Of a stretch of DNA of 64,000 nt, positions 18,224-26,499 are shown piece after piece. The DNA is taken from contig NZ_JACIIX010000005.1 in the NCBI RefSeq assembly GCF_014205675.1, positions 168,312 to 232,311 of the forward strand, in the 5' to 3' direction. The notes beneath the pieces are model-generated. The model saw only the letters and a program-made list of their open reading frames with translations, was not told the origin of the DNA and made no database searches. Numbering within the stretch: position 1 is the first letter of the stretch; each line of letters opens with the position of its first letter. The position numbers were made by a program, and so were the translations under genes. Source of the stretch: Novispirillum itersonii (GTDB lineage: Bacteria; Pseudomonadota; Alphaproteobacteria; Rhodospirillales; Rhodospirillaceae).

Positions 18224-18961
18224 ATGTCAGAATACACACGGATCCCGCCGAGAATGCTGTGGCCGTTTCTCCGGTGCCTTGCCGTCAGCACCGGTCTGGC
18301 GGTTATCGCCGCACACCCCGGCGCTGCGGCGGATGCCGTACCAAAGGCGGCGGAATCCACCCGGCCCCCGCTGACCATCGCCTACAGCAACGGGGCCAAG
18401 GGCCGCTTTCTGCAACCGGCGACCCCGGATGAAGACCGGGTCCTGCGCCAGATTCAGGCCGCCGGGGACGCGGTGCTGACTCCGCTGCCGGTCATCCGGG
18501 CTCCGGCGGCCTTTCTGGGCCGGAGCACCGATTGCCTGCTGGGGTCACCATGGCAGATCCCCGCCGATACCCCACAGGCCTTTCTGGTCAGTCCGGCGCT
18601 GATGACCGCCCGCTTTTCCTTTTTCCGCCACACAGACCCGGCCCCCGCCCCGGACCGGCCGCTGCGGCTTGCCATCAACCGCGAAATCGCCGCACACCTC
18701 CGCCTGCCGGACTCCCTGAGCACGGCAGAGGTCATTCAGGTCAACGACATCAGCCAGTCGGTCAAACTGCTGCTGTCCCGCCGGGTTGACTACATCGTCG
18801 CCTATGACGGCAACATGCGTCTCCTGCCGGACGATGCCAGCAGACAGATCCGGCGGGCCGAGACCCTGCCCCCCGCCTTCGAGAAGCCGATTGCCATCAC
18901 CTGCCACAACACGCCGCAGGCCGTCGCCTTCCTTACCCGCCTGACGGCGGCGGGGCGGTGA
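18224..18961 (+). CDS. Periplasmic solute-binding-like protein
   Basis: A 245-residue protein with a signal peptide (hydrophobic CLAVSTGLAVIAAHPGAAADA, cleavage near AAA). The fold pattern resembles bacterial extracellular solute-binding family 3: LTIAYSNGAKGRFL at the start, a central LRLAINREIAAHL, then NDISQSVKLLLSRRVDYIVAYDGNM. No transporter permease is adjacent, so it may be an orphan sensor or binding protein. An alternative start at 18254 would shorten the N-terminal region. Ligand unknown. Confidence 0.65.
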   Translation: MSEYTRIPPRMLWPFLRCLAVSTGLAVIAAHPGAAADAVPKAAESTRPPLTIAYSNGAKGRFLQPATPDEDRVLRQIQAAGDAVLTPLPVIRAPAAFLGRSTDCLLGSPWQIPADTPQAFLVSPALMTARFSFFRHTDPAPAPDRPLRLAINREIAAHLRLPDSLSTAEVIQVNDISQSVKLLLSRRVDYIVAYDGNMRLLPDDASRQIRRAETLPPAFEKPIAITCHNTPQAVAFLTRLTAAGR

Positions 18962-19094
18962 CATCCGCCGCCAGCCAGTGCCCGGCGATGGCATGGCCGA
19001 GGGCGCGGTAGGCTTCCAGCGGGTCTTCATCAAAGAACTGGCCCGCGGTACTCTGATGCGGGAACGCCGGGTTCCCGGCGGCATAGGCATTCAC
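18933..19094 (-). pseudogene. Possible C-terminal remnant of a patatin-like protein
   Basis: A 53-codon reading frame from a GTG. It contains NPAFPHQSTAGQFFDEDPLE followed by AYRALGHAIA, which looks like a conserved tail I associate with patatin-like phospholipase proteins. It lies directly beyond the terminator of the carbonic anhydrase gene and overlaps the 3' end of the convergent binding-protein gene by 29 bases. No upstream catalytic part exists. It is either a decayed fragment or a chance frame. Confidence 0.3.
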
Positions 19095-19130
19095 CGATAC
19101 GAGCAGGCCGTGGGTCAGGGCCTTCAGCGC

Positions 19131-19169
19131 CGGAAAAGAAACAGGCCCCCGGGAAGAGTCCCGGAGGCC
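19131..19169 (-). terminator. Rho-independent terminator of the carbonic anhydrase gene
   Basis: An 11-bp stem (19144-19154 with 19159-19169, loop AGAG) is followed on the minus strand by a T-rich tract (TGTTTCTTTT). It lies about 30 bases past the stop codon. Confidence 0.8.
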
Positions 19170-19200
19170 TGACAAAAATCCGCACAGGGGACGGAAACGG

Positions 19201-20079
19201 TCAGCGGGTGATCCGCGACAGCAGGTCGGGGTCAATCACCAGAGTCCGGACGCCATGGGCGTGGTTTTCCTGAAACGGATTGTCCGCCAGCCATTTCCCC
19301 AGCGAGGTGATGTCCACCTTCAGCACCTTGGGGCGCACACTCCAGGTCACCTGAAAGGGGGACCCCGCCTTGTTATAACTGGGGCCGGTGGTTGACCCGG
19401 CATACTGGATCGGCTGGCCCAGCGTCGTCGGCAGGTTCGGCACCTGATTCAGGCCGTTGATGGTCTCGATCTTGGCCAGTTTGGTGAAATCCGCCGCCTG
19501 CGGATCGTTGACCAGCACCGCCACCACCGCCTCAACCCGCAGCTCGGGGTTTTTCACCGTCTCGCTGAGGCAGGTGGCAAGGGTCGGCCCCACCGTCGCC
19601 TGCGCGGTGGAATGGACGAAGTGGATCTCCACCGTATCGCCCGGCACCAGCTCGCCATGCTCGCTGGCCCCGATCTTGGTGCCGACCGGAGCCAGTTCGG
19701 CGGCACTCAGGGTGCCGTTATACCTGTACCCGGTGTCATTGCCCTGCCCGTCGCCGTTCCCGGCATAGGTGGTGAAATCCCCACCCTTGTGTTCCGCATT
19801 CTTGTGCAGGTGGATATCACACAGCGCCATTTCCGACGCCGGCGGGGCCAGCGTGAAAAGGCGGGGATTCCGGCCATCCAGCGCATCAAGATCGCGCGGG
19901 GCCTGCGGGCCATACCCGGCCCCCTTGGTCGCCGCCGTCAAGGCCGCCCGTTGGGCAGCAATCTCGCTGTCCGGAACCGGGCCTGCGGACTGCGAGGCCT
20001 GCGCAACCGTAGATATGGACAGAACTGCAAGAAAAGAACCAAAAACTGCCGCCGCCACGTTGGAACGCACAGACATCAT
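19201..20079 (-). CDS. Delta-class carbonic anhydrase, exported
   Basis: A 292-residue protein with a signal peptide (VAAAVFGSFLAVLSISTVAQA). It has the delta carbonic anhydrase signature: CDIHLHKNAEHKGG supplies a cysteine and two histidines, and HGELVPGDTVEIHFVHSTAQ supplies further metal and active-site residues. Delta enzymes hydrate CO2 to bicarbonate. They were first described in diatoms and also occur in marine and some other proteobacteria. An exported form would act in the periplasm. It is a single gene with its own terminator and a GGAGG ribosome-binding site. Confidence 0.82.
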   Translation of the reverse strand: MMSVRSNVAAAVFGSFLAVLSISTVAQASQSAGPVPDSEIAAQRAALTAATKGAGYGPQAPRDLDALDGRNPRLFTLAPPASEMALCDIHLHKNAEHKGGDFTTYAGNGDGQGNDTGYRYNGTLSAAELAPVGTKIGASEHGELVPGDTVEIHFVHSTAQATVGPTLATCLSETVKNPELRVEAVVAVLVNDPQAADFTKLAKIETINGLNQVPNLPTTLGQPIQYAGSTTGPSYNKAGSPFQVTWSVRPKVLKVDITSLGKWLADNPFQENHAHGVRTLVIDPDLLSRITR

Positions 20080-20440
20080 GGCAGGATCCTCCCGATTGAA
20101 ATTCCCTGATCTTCTTCCCCTGAAGCGCTTTTCCCCTGATCATTTCATCAAGGATGGCCTCAGGACTCTTTCTTTCGGAAGGGTATCTTCAATTGATCCG
20201 CCCCCATAGAGAGAATTCCGGAAAATTCCCTCTCTGGGTATTTAGGATTACTGATCGCCGTGGCCCTGAGACCTCCCATTCAGGAAAGAAGCCGGGATCG
20301 CCATACCAGACACCAACACCCATTGGTAAAAATTAAAACACTTCACCCTTTATGCGTTTGTTTTTTGACTCCGACCTCCGTATGATCCCCGTCAGCAGCA
20401 TCCTTATGGGGAAGGGCACTCTCCAGATGGATCAGATACC
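20080..20440. other. Intergenic region between divergent genes
   Basis: A 360-base AT-richer stretch between the carbonic anhydrase start and the tail-collar-like gene. It presumably carries both promoters. I see no RNA gene, riboswitch or convincing open frame. Confidence 0.5.
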
Positions 20441-20707
20441 ATGAGCCCTGACAGCTATACCGGTTCGATCAGCACGTTCCTTGGCAAACCGTCGCAGCTT
20501 CCGCCGGAGTGGATGCCCTGCAACGGTCAGACTCTCCTGATTACTCAGGCCACCATGCTGTACAGCATCATCGGCAACCGCTACGGCGGGTCCCCGGCTT
20601 CGCAGACCTTCGCCCTGCCGTCTTTCAACGCCAACGGGCAGCCGGATGCGCAGGGCCGCCTTGTGGTGATCTGCGTCGGCGGGCAGTATCCGGTCCTCAA
20701 CGCGTGA
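20441..20707 (+). CDS. Single-domain phage tail collar-like protein
   Basis: An 88-residue protein consisting of one tail-collar domain: SISTFLGKPSQLPPEWMPCN, then GQTLLITQATMLYSIIGNRYGG and TFALPSFN. The pattern (W-xPCNGQ, L-x-xxLYSIIGNRYGG, F-x-LP) matches the N-terminal part of microcystin-dependent-protein-like and tail-collar proteins, which are normally longer and end in a variable distal region. No phage genes surround it and there is no signal peptide. It could be a morphogenesis-type small protein or a prophage relic under selection. Function unknown. Confidence 0.7.
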   Translation: MSPDSYTGSISTFLGKPSQLPPEWMPCNGQTLLITQATMLYSIIGNRYGGSPASQTFALPSFNANGQPDAQGRLVVICVGGQYPVLNA

Positions 20708-20750
20708 TCCGCATCAGCGGATCCGGCCTGCCTGAGGGGGATTTTCTCCC

Positions 20751-21668
20751 TCAGGCCCCGGCGATCCGGTCATCCAGACGCGGCTCGCGGATGCCGTCGG
20801 GGTCGAGGTGAATGATCACCTCCGCCTTGGGGAAGGCGGCACAGATCGACCGTTCCACCTGATCGGCGATGACGTGGGCCTTGCGCAGCGGCAGGCTGCC
20901 ATCCACCTCCAGATGCACCTGAATGAAATCCTGCAAGCCGCTGGAGCGGGTGCGCAGGTCATGCGCGCCGATCACCTGCGGGTGGCCGGTGGCCAACGCC
21001 ATAATCCGTTCGCGGTCGGCATCGGGGAATTCGCGGTCCATCAACATGTTGAAGGACTCCCGCCCGATCTCCCACGCGCCCTTCAGCAGCAGCAGGGCGA
21101 TGCCAAGGCCGAACACCGGGTCAATCCACGACCAGCCCAGCCATTTGCCCAGCCCCAGCGCCGCAATCACCGACAGGTTCATCAGCACGTCGCCGGTGTA
21201 ATGCAGGCTGTCCGCCCCCACCGCCACCGATCCGGTGCGGCGCACCACATACTTCTGAAACTGCACCAGCCCGAGGGTCAGGGCGATGGACACCACCATC
21301 ACCACCACCCCGGCCAGCTCCGCCTGCGGAATTTGCGGATCGCGGAAGCGGTCGATGATTTCCGACAGCAGGAACCCGGCGGACCCGGTGACAATCGCCG
21401 CCTGCACCATCCCGGCCAGCGCCTCCGCCTTGCCATGGCCGAAGCGGTGATCGGCATCGGCGGGCTGCACCGCATGGCGGACCGCCAGCAGATTGACCAG
21501 CGATGCCAGACAATCCAGCGTGGAATCGGCGAGGCTGGACAGCATCGCCACCGACCCGGTCATCGCCCAGGCCACGGCCTTGATCGTCACCAGCGTGACC
21601 GCCACCCCGACCGCCACCAGCGTGGCGGCGGTCATCAGGCGGACGGATCGGGGATCGACGGCGGACAT
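20751..21668 (-). CDS. Cation diffusion facilitator (CDF) transporter
   Basis: A 305-residue membrane protein with about six helices. It has the CDF metal-site motifs: DSTLDCLASLVNL in helix 2 region, HRFGHGKAEALAG, and DSLHYTGDVLMNLSV in helix 5 region. A cytoplasmic C-terminal domain (FIQVHLEVDGSLPLRKAHVI) follows. It exports divalent metals (Fe, Zn or Mn) in exchange for protons. HxxxD/DxxxD placement is FieF-like, but the substrate cannot be told from reading. A hairpin (20730-20738 with 20748-20756) covers the stop codon. Confidence 0.9.
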   Translation of the reverse strand: MSAVDPRSVRLMTAATLVAVGVAVTLVTIKAVAWAMTGSVAMLSSLADSTLDCLASLVNLLAVRHAVQPADADHRFGHGKAEALAGMVQAAIVTGSAGFLLSEIIDRFRDPQIPQAELAGVVVMVVSIALTLGLVQFQKYVVRRTGSVAVGADSLHYTGDVLMNLSVIAALGLGKWLGWSWIDPVFGLGIALLLLKGAWEIGRESFNMLMDREFPDADRERIMALATGHPQVIGAHDLRTRSSGLQDFIQVHLEVDGSLPLRKAHVIADQVERSICAAFPKAEVIIHLDPDGIREPRLDDRIAGA

Positions 21669-21693
21669 CGGCGGATCCTTTCCCGGCAGACGC

Positions 21694-21741
21694 GGTTACG
21701 GGTACAGGCGGTTATGGATACAGGCGGTTATGGATACAGGC
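21694..21741. repeat. Three 16-bp tandem repeats over the pdxH stop codon
   Basis: Units at 21694-21709, 21710-21725 and 21726-21741 share GGTTAYGGRTACAGGC. The third encodes the last codons and the stop of pdxH, so the 3' end of the gene has been duplicated downstream. Confidence 0.85.
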
Positions 21742-22330
21742 GCTCGGTGGACCAGCCGCCGTCGGCCTGCCGGGTGTAGACCACGCGGTCATGCAGGCGG
21801 AACGGCCGGTCTTTCCAGAACTCGATCCGCTGCGGCACCACCCGGAAGCCGGACCAGTGCGGCGGGCGCGGAATGCTGCCGATGGCATAGCGGGCGGCGT
21901 ATTCGGCCACCCGGGCTTCCAGCTCGAACCGGCCCTTCAGCGGGCGGGACTGCTGCGACGCCCACGCACCGATGCGGGAATCACGCGGGCGGGAGTTGAA
22001 ATATTCATCGGCCTCAGCCGCCGACACCTGTTCCACCGCGCCTTCCACCCGGATCTGGGCGCGCAGGCTTTTCCAGTGCAGGCACAGGGCGGCGTGCGGA
22101 TTGGCCAGAAGCTGCTGGCCCTTGCGGCTTTCAAAATTGGTGTAGAACACAAAGCCGCGCTCATCGAAGCCCTTGAGCAGCACCATGCGCGAGGTCGGGC
22201 GGCCATCCGGGGTGCAGCTGGCAATGTTCATGGCGTTGGGGTCGTTGGGCTCGGAGGCTTCCGCCACCTTCAGCCACTGCCCGAACTGGACAAAGGGATC
22301 AAGATCGGCATCAAGGGTCAGCGTGCTCAT
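21728..22330 (-). CDS. pdxH: Pyridoxamine 5'-phosphate oxidase
   Basis: A 200-residue FMN enzyme that oxidises pyridoxine or pyridoxamine 5'-phosphate to pyridoxal phosphate. Motifs are [33 protein letters not shown] (FMN binding), [18 protein letters not shown], and the C-terminal [20 protein letters not shown]. The start is the ATG beginning MSTLTLDAD; a longer frame to 22513 adds an unrelated Cys-rich sequence. It is divergent from a glycine-zipper lipoprotein and a J-domain protein, an arrangement I recognise from other alphaproteobacteria. Confidence 0.95.
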   Translation of the reverse strand: MSTLTLDADLDPFVQFGQWLKVAEASEPNDPNAMNIASCTPDGRPTSRMVLLKGFDERGFVFYTNFESRKGQQLLANPHAALCLHWKSLRAQIRVEGAVEQVSAAEADEYFNSRPRDSRIGAWASQQSRPLKGRFELEARVAEYAARYAIGSIPRPPHWSGFRVVPQRIEFWKDRPFRLHDRVVYTRQADGGWSTERLYP

Positions 22331-22600
22331 GACGGGGAGTCCTTCTGTACAGCAGACACACAGGGCGAAACAGCAGAAACAGGGCGAAGCCGGACCGGCG
22401 CAGGAACCTGCCGGTCTGCGCGTATAACCCCGATAACGGGGCAAAGCGGCACAACCCGACTCGCTGCCCCGGAGCATAGGCATTTCAGGCAAAATTTGCC
22501 ATGGTTTCGCCACGGTTATCCATTGTAATACATGCGGTTGCGAGCCATCTGCACCTTGAAGCCCCAGTCCCGTCGTTTCGTCCGCTCAGGATTTCTGACC

Positions 22601-23116
22601 ATGATCTCCGCCCCTGTCCGCGCTTCCGTCCGGGCCCCGCTGCGCAAGGCCGCCTTTGCGGTCTGCACCATCGCCCTTGCCCTGTCACTGACCGCCTGCG
22701 AAAGCGCCCGCAACGCCCCGAAACAGACCGCCGGCGGCCTGCTGGGCGGGGTTGGCGGTGCGGTGGTCGGGGCCCAGTTCGGCGGCGGCACCGGCAGGCT
22801 GGCAGCCACCGCCGCCGGGGCGGTTCTCGGGGCCTGGCTGGGGTCGGAAGTCGGCAAATCGCTGGATAGCGCCGACCGCGCCGCCCTGTCTCAGGCCCAG
22901 TCCAGCGCCTATGCCGCCCCGGTCGGCCAGCCGATCACCTGGAACAATCCGCAGTCCGGCCATTATGGCTCCGTCACCCCCACCCGCGACGGCACCGCCG
23001 CCGATGGTGCCTACTGCCGTGAATTTCAGAACACCGTGACTATTGATGGCAAGACCGAGCATGCCTATGGTACGGCGTGCCGTCAGCCCGACGGCAGCTG
23101 GAAGATTGTGCAGTAA
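22601..23116 (+). CDS. Glycine-zipper lipoprotein (RT0821/Lpp0805-like)
   Basis: About 171 residues from the ATG at 22601. A lipoprotein signal ends LSLTAC. A glycine-zipper segment follows (GGLLGGVGGAVVGAQFGGG, then AAGAVLGAWLGSEVGKSL). The C-terminal domain has CREFQNTVTIDGKTEHAYGT and CRQPDGSWKIV, typical of the rickettsial surface-antigen-like family. It is probably an outer-membrane lipoprotein of unknown role. It precedes the J-domain gene by 61 bases. Confidence 0.8.
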   Translation: MISAPVRASVRAPLRKAAFAVCTIALALSLTACESARNAPKQTAGGLLGGVGGAVVGAQFGGGTGRLAATAAGAVLGAWLGSEVGKSLDSADRAALSQAQSSAYAAPVGQPITWNNPQSGHYGSVTPTRDGTAADGAYCREFQNTVTIDGKTEHAYGTACRQPDGSWKIVQ

Positions 23117-23177
23117 GCCGCGCCGCCTGCCCTGACGGGCGGGGCCCGGCCCCGTCTGTCAGGAGAACGGAGTTTCC

Positions 23178-24104
23178 ATGCGGGATCCCTATGAGGTTCT
23201 GGGCATCAGCCGGTCCGCCAGTGCCGAGGACATCAAGAAAACCTACCGCAAGCTGGCGCGCAGCCTGCACCCCGACCTTAACCCCGGGGATGCCAAGGCC
23301 GAGGAACGCTTCAAGGAAGTGACCGCCGCCTACGACCTGCTGTCGGACGAAACCCGGCGCGGCCGCTTCGACCGTGGGGAAATCAACCCCGACGGCACCG
23401 AGAAAATGCGCAACCCGTGGGGTAACGCCCGGGGTGGCCATGGCGGGCAGCGCGGCGGTTTCGGCTTCGACTCGATGTTTTCGGAAGACGACCTGTTTTC
23501 CGAGATGTTCCGCTCCGCCAGCCGCGGATCCGGCGGGCGGCAGCACAGCAGCCCGCGCAAGGGGGCCGATGTCCATTACTCCCTGACCGTCACCTTCGAG
23601 GAAGCGGCGCTGGGCGCGGCCCGCACCATCACCCTGACCAGCGGCAAGAAGATCAACGTCAAGGTGCCCCCGGCCTGCGAGGATGGCAAATCCCTGCGCC
23701 TGAAGGGCATGGGCAGCCCCGGCCAGCTCGGCGGGGCCGATGGCGATGCGCTGGTGGAAATCACCGTTGCCGCCCATCCGGTGTTCCGCCGCGACGGGCA
23801 GGACGTGATTGCCGACCTGCCGGTGACCCTGAAGGAAGCGGTGCTGGGGGCCAAAGTGGTGGTGCCGACCGTCGATGGCCGCGTCACCGTCTCCATCCCC
23901 GAAGGATCGAACAGCGGCACCACCCTGCGCCTGCGGGGCCGGGGCATTCCCGCCGCTGCCAACAGCGAAACCCAGCGCGGCGACCAGTTGGTGCGCCTGC
24001 GTATCACCCTGCCCGACCCGCAGGACCCGGACCTGAAAGCATTCCTGTCCGGCTGGGAAGAACCCGGCACCAATCCCCGCGCCAAGCTGGGGATTGAAGA
24101 GTAA
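23178..24104 (+). CDS. J-domain co-chaperone, CbpA-like
   Basis: A 308-residue protein. The J domain is at residues 1-70 with the HPD motif in SLHPDLNPGD. A Gly/Phe-rich linker follows, then two beta-sandwich substrate-binding domains (DVHYSLTVTFEEAALGA, ILS-type repeats, LRLRGRGIP). There is no CxxCxGxG zinc domain, so it is class II (CbpA/DnaJ-like B) rather than canonical DnaJ. It stimulates DnaK ATPase. Start ATG has AGGAGAACGGAG upstream. Confidence 0.9.
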   Translation: MRDPYEVLGISRSASAEDIKKTYRKLARSLHPDLNPGDAKAEERFKEVTAAYDLLSDETRRGRFDRGEINPDGTEKMRNPWGNARGGHGGQRGGFGFDSMFSEDDLFSEMFRSASRGSGGRQHSSPRKGADVHYSLTVTFEEAALGAARTITLTSGKKINVKVPPACEDGKSLRLKGMGSPGQLGGADGDALVEITVAAHPVFRRDGQDVIADLPVTLKEAVLGAKVVVPTVDGRVTVSIPEGSNSGTTLRLRGRGIPAAANSETQRGDQLVRLRITLPDPQDPDLKAFLSGWEEPGTNPRAKLGIEE

Positions 24105-24107
24105 AGA

Positions 24108-24168
24108 CCCCGCCCTCCCCCTTCAGGTCTGCCGGTGTGGCACCTGACGGGGGACGGGCCCGGTCTTT
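24108..24168. terminator. Terminator-like inverted repeat between convergent genes
   Basis: A long imperfect stem (GACCCCGCCCTCCCCC with its complement, and a CAGGT/ACCTG inner stem) ends in GGTCTTTTA on the plus strand. It is likely the terminator of the J-domain gene. Confidence 0.6.
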
Positions 24169-24185
24169 TACACGGTCTTGGGGGA

Positions 24186-24755
24186 TCAGGCCCCCGGCAC
24201 CGTCTCCGCGCCCGCGCCAAGGGCCTTCTGCATGAACACCACATCCAGCCAGCGCCCGAACTTCAGCCCGGCGGCGGTGAACTTCCCGACGTGCTGGAAG
24301 CCCAGCGCGGTATGCAGGCCAATCGATCCGACATTCCCGGAATCGCCGATCACCGCCACAATCTGGCGGTAGCCCCGGGCCTCGCACTCCGCCAGCAGCG
24401 CCGTCAGCAGCAGACGGCCAACGCCCTGCCCCTGCCGACCGGGGGCAATGTAGATGGAATCCTCGACCATAAACCGATAAGCGGAGCGTTCGCGGTACGG
24501 CCCGACATAGGCATACCCGGCCACGCTGCCATCAGCCGAATCCACCGCCACCAGATAGGGGTAGCCGCCGCCGAGAACCTTGGCGCGGCGGGCGGTCATC
24601 TCCGCCAGCGTGGGGGGATCTTCTTCAAAGGTGCCGGTGCCGGTCAACACATGGTGCTGATAGATGGCCTGAAGGGCGGGCAGATCGGCCTCTTCCGACG
24701 GACGGACCACAAGCGACGGGCGGGCGACAGGGGGGCGACAGGGGGGGGTGCTCAT
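24186..24755 (-). CDS. GNAT family N-acetyltransferase (phosphinothricin acetyltransferase-like)
   Basis: A 189-residue acetyltransferase. The acetyl-CoA-binding motif is GRQGQGVGRLLLTALLAECE. Other family hallmarks are YQHHVLTGTGTFEEDPP near the N-terminus and SIGLHTALGFQHVGKF near the end. These place it with the pat/YncA group that acetylates methionine analogues such as phosphinothricin, methionine sulfoximine or sulfone. The physiological substrate cannot be read from the sequence. An in-frame ATG at 24770 would add five residues. Confidence 0.85.
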   Translation of the reverse strand: MSTPPCRPPVARPSLVVRPSEEADLPALQAIYQHHVLTGTGTFEEDPPTLAEMTARRAKVLGGGYPYLVAVDSADGSVAGYAYVGPYRERSAYRFMVEDSIYIAPGRQGQGVGRLLLTALLAECEARGYRQIVAVIGDSGNVGSIGLHTALGFQHVGKFTAAGLKFGRWLDVVFMQKALGAGAETVPGA

Positions 24756-24911
24756 AAAACAGGCTCCCATACCGGAAAAACCGGGTGATGCATAAGGTTT
24801 ACCCTTCTACCCCGCCCCCGCCGCAGCGGCCAGAGGGGGCGCTGAAACTTTTCTGAAAAAAGGTCTTGCATCAACCCGTTGGAATGGGTAAAAACCCGCC
24901 GTGCCTGCGAC

Positions 24912-24987
24912 GTCCCCATCGTCTAGAGGCCTAGGACACCGCCCTTTCACGGCGATAACCGGGGTTCGAATCCCCGTGGGGACGCCA
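24912..24987 (+). tRNA. tRNA-Glu (anticodon TTC), CCA encoded
   Basis: A full cloverleaf: acceptor GTCCCCA pairs with TGGGGAC, D-loop CTAGAGGCCTAGGA, anticodon loop CTTTCAC with TTC, T-arm CGGGGTTCGAATCCCCG, then G and CCA. The base of the anticodon stem has a C-A mismatch compared with the E. coli homologue. Confidence 0.96.
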
Positions 24988-25043
24988 CTCTCTGCGTAGA
25001 GTGCCACACTGCAAAGCACCGCTGAAGATAAGCTTCAGCCCCA

Positions 25044-25075
25044 AACAAGGCCAGAGAGCCTTGTTTTTTCGTTTT
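25044..25075 (+). terminator. Rho-independent terminator of tRNA-Glu
   Basis: An 8-bp stem AACAAGGC / GCCTTGTT (25044-25051 with 25058-25065) is followed by TTTTCGTTTTT. Confidence 0.92.
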
Positions 25076-25391
25076 TGGCGCTCAGGCTGGATACTCTCGA
25101 AAATCGCGCTTTCTTTGTTTCCAGTGAATGCTGGGACATTCTTTAAGTGAACCAGCCAATCCAGCTATCCAACGGATCACCCTCCGCAGAAAGCGCTTCA
25201 AAACCCTTCTCAAGACCCCAGAACCCCGCCTGACCTGCCATCTGCACCTCCCGGCATCGACACCAGAAGGCGAATCATACATTCAGCCGAAAGGCCAGTT
25301 TCCGGAGGCGTCCACATTTCCGTTGCACATAAAAGGTCGCGCGATATACCCTCTCGATAGTTTATTTGGAAAAACTGCTCGGGATAAGGGT

Positions 25392-26498
25392 ATGTCCAAG
25401 CTTGACCTTGCTACTCGCATTATCAGTGAAGATCATGGTGTTTGGGCAATGTTCCCTGGGCGTGGGAAGAAGTTCCTAGATTCATTTAGAGCTAACTCGG
25501 TCGTCTTCCTTGATGTGCCGGGAATTTCACTGACGCCCGACGTGCTCGCAGACGACGAGCTTTTGAAAAAGCATATCGGCATGGCCCGATCTGTCCAGAG
25601 TTGGCATCAGAACAAGAAAGTAGACGCTGAGCCATCCCGCAACCCTGCCGATTACAACCCGCGACAGACTCGCAACCTTATCTCTGCGTTGGGAAATGTT
25701 CGAGCCCTGTTCGATACTGCCGAGGTTGGCGACCTCATCCTTGTCGCCAGCCGAGATATGTACGAACCAATCCTAGTGGGCGAAATTCGTACTCCCTTTG
25801 ACCCGGAAGATGTCATTAATTTTCACATTTATGATCAAGAGACCATACCGGTCCGCCGAGTCAGGTGGCTGCCGATCAGAGTTCTGCGCACCACATTATC
25901 CAAGGATCTTTCCAATCTTCTAAGTAATCAACATGCGATCCTTACCGTGAGAAAGGGGTTGCGAGCGGAAATATACAACTTCTCTTATAATAGTTATGTT
26001 TACGACGGAGGGGGACGTTATCAATTTGATGGCCTTCGTTATTCAAAGAATGCGCTGGCCACTATTCCGGCAATACAGCTGATATCTTATTTTGTTGCGG
26101 CGTTCCATGCTCAGCAGATTGGGGAGCTTAATCAATTCAACGCCCTCTCCGTCTGTGAAGCGATCAACAATTATTTTGAGCAAGACACTCTTAACTATTT
26201 CCAGATGAACTTCAACTCGCCGGGCTGGTTTACCCTCGGCGCGAAGATCGCCGCATTGGGATTGTTCGTTGCGGCGGGGGTCGCAGCAACGGGAGCGCTT
26301 AGCTATGAAGAAGCGAAAAATGCCAATCTAAGCAACTCCTTCGCCATGCCCCAGAATGCATGCATGGTTACAGCCGAACAAAGCTATAGAGTTATTATGG
26401 ATCAAATGGGAGCTGCCCGCTACAATGAGTTGATGTGCATGAATCAAGATGCGCAGGCTGGCGTCGGCCTCGCTACGAGCGTCATGGTAGATAAATAA
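25392..26498 (+). CDS. Unknown protein, possible EVE/PUA-like sensor plus membrane segment
   Basis: A 368-residue protein with no family I can name firmly. The start is the ATG of MSKLDLATR; an in-frame extension to 25128 is Arg/Pro-rich and unlikely. Residues ~10-150 read WAMFPGRGKKFLDSF, VVFLDVPG, then VGDLILVAS and EPILVGEIRTPF. This order recalls the W-x-x-x-G...F...VGD-x-V...VGEI pattern of EVE/PUA-like N-terminal domains found in Mrr-type restriction proteins (inference). A hydrophobic stretch FTLGAKIAALGLFVAAGVAATGA lies near residues 280-302. The gene is visibly AT-richer than its surroundings. It is followed after one base by the next gene, so the two are translationally coupled. Candidate defence component. 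Confidence 0.5.
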   Translation: MSKLDLATRIISEDHGVWAMFPGRGKKFLDSFRANSVVFLDVPGISLTPDVLADDELLKKHIGMARSVQSWHQNKKVDAEPSRNPADYNPRQTRNLISALGNVRALFDTAEVGDLILVASRDMYEPILVGEIRTPFDPEDVINFHIYDQETIPVRRVRWLPIRVLRTTLSKDLSNLLSNQHAILTVRKGLRAEIYNFSYNSYVYDGGGRYQFDGLRYSKNALATIPAIQLISYFVAAFHAQQIGELNQFNALSVCEAINNYFEQDTLNYFQMNFNSPGWFTLGAKIAALGLFVAAGVAATGALSYEEAKNANLSNSFAMPQNACMVTAEQSYRVIMDQMGAARYNELMCMNQDAQAGVGLATSVMVDK

Positions 26499-26499
26499 A

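Noticed and set aside
25128-25391. 88-residue extension of the island protein
   Set aside because: Arg/Pro-rich, starts close behind the tRNA terminator, and lacks the composition of the rest of the protein.
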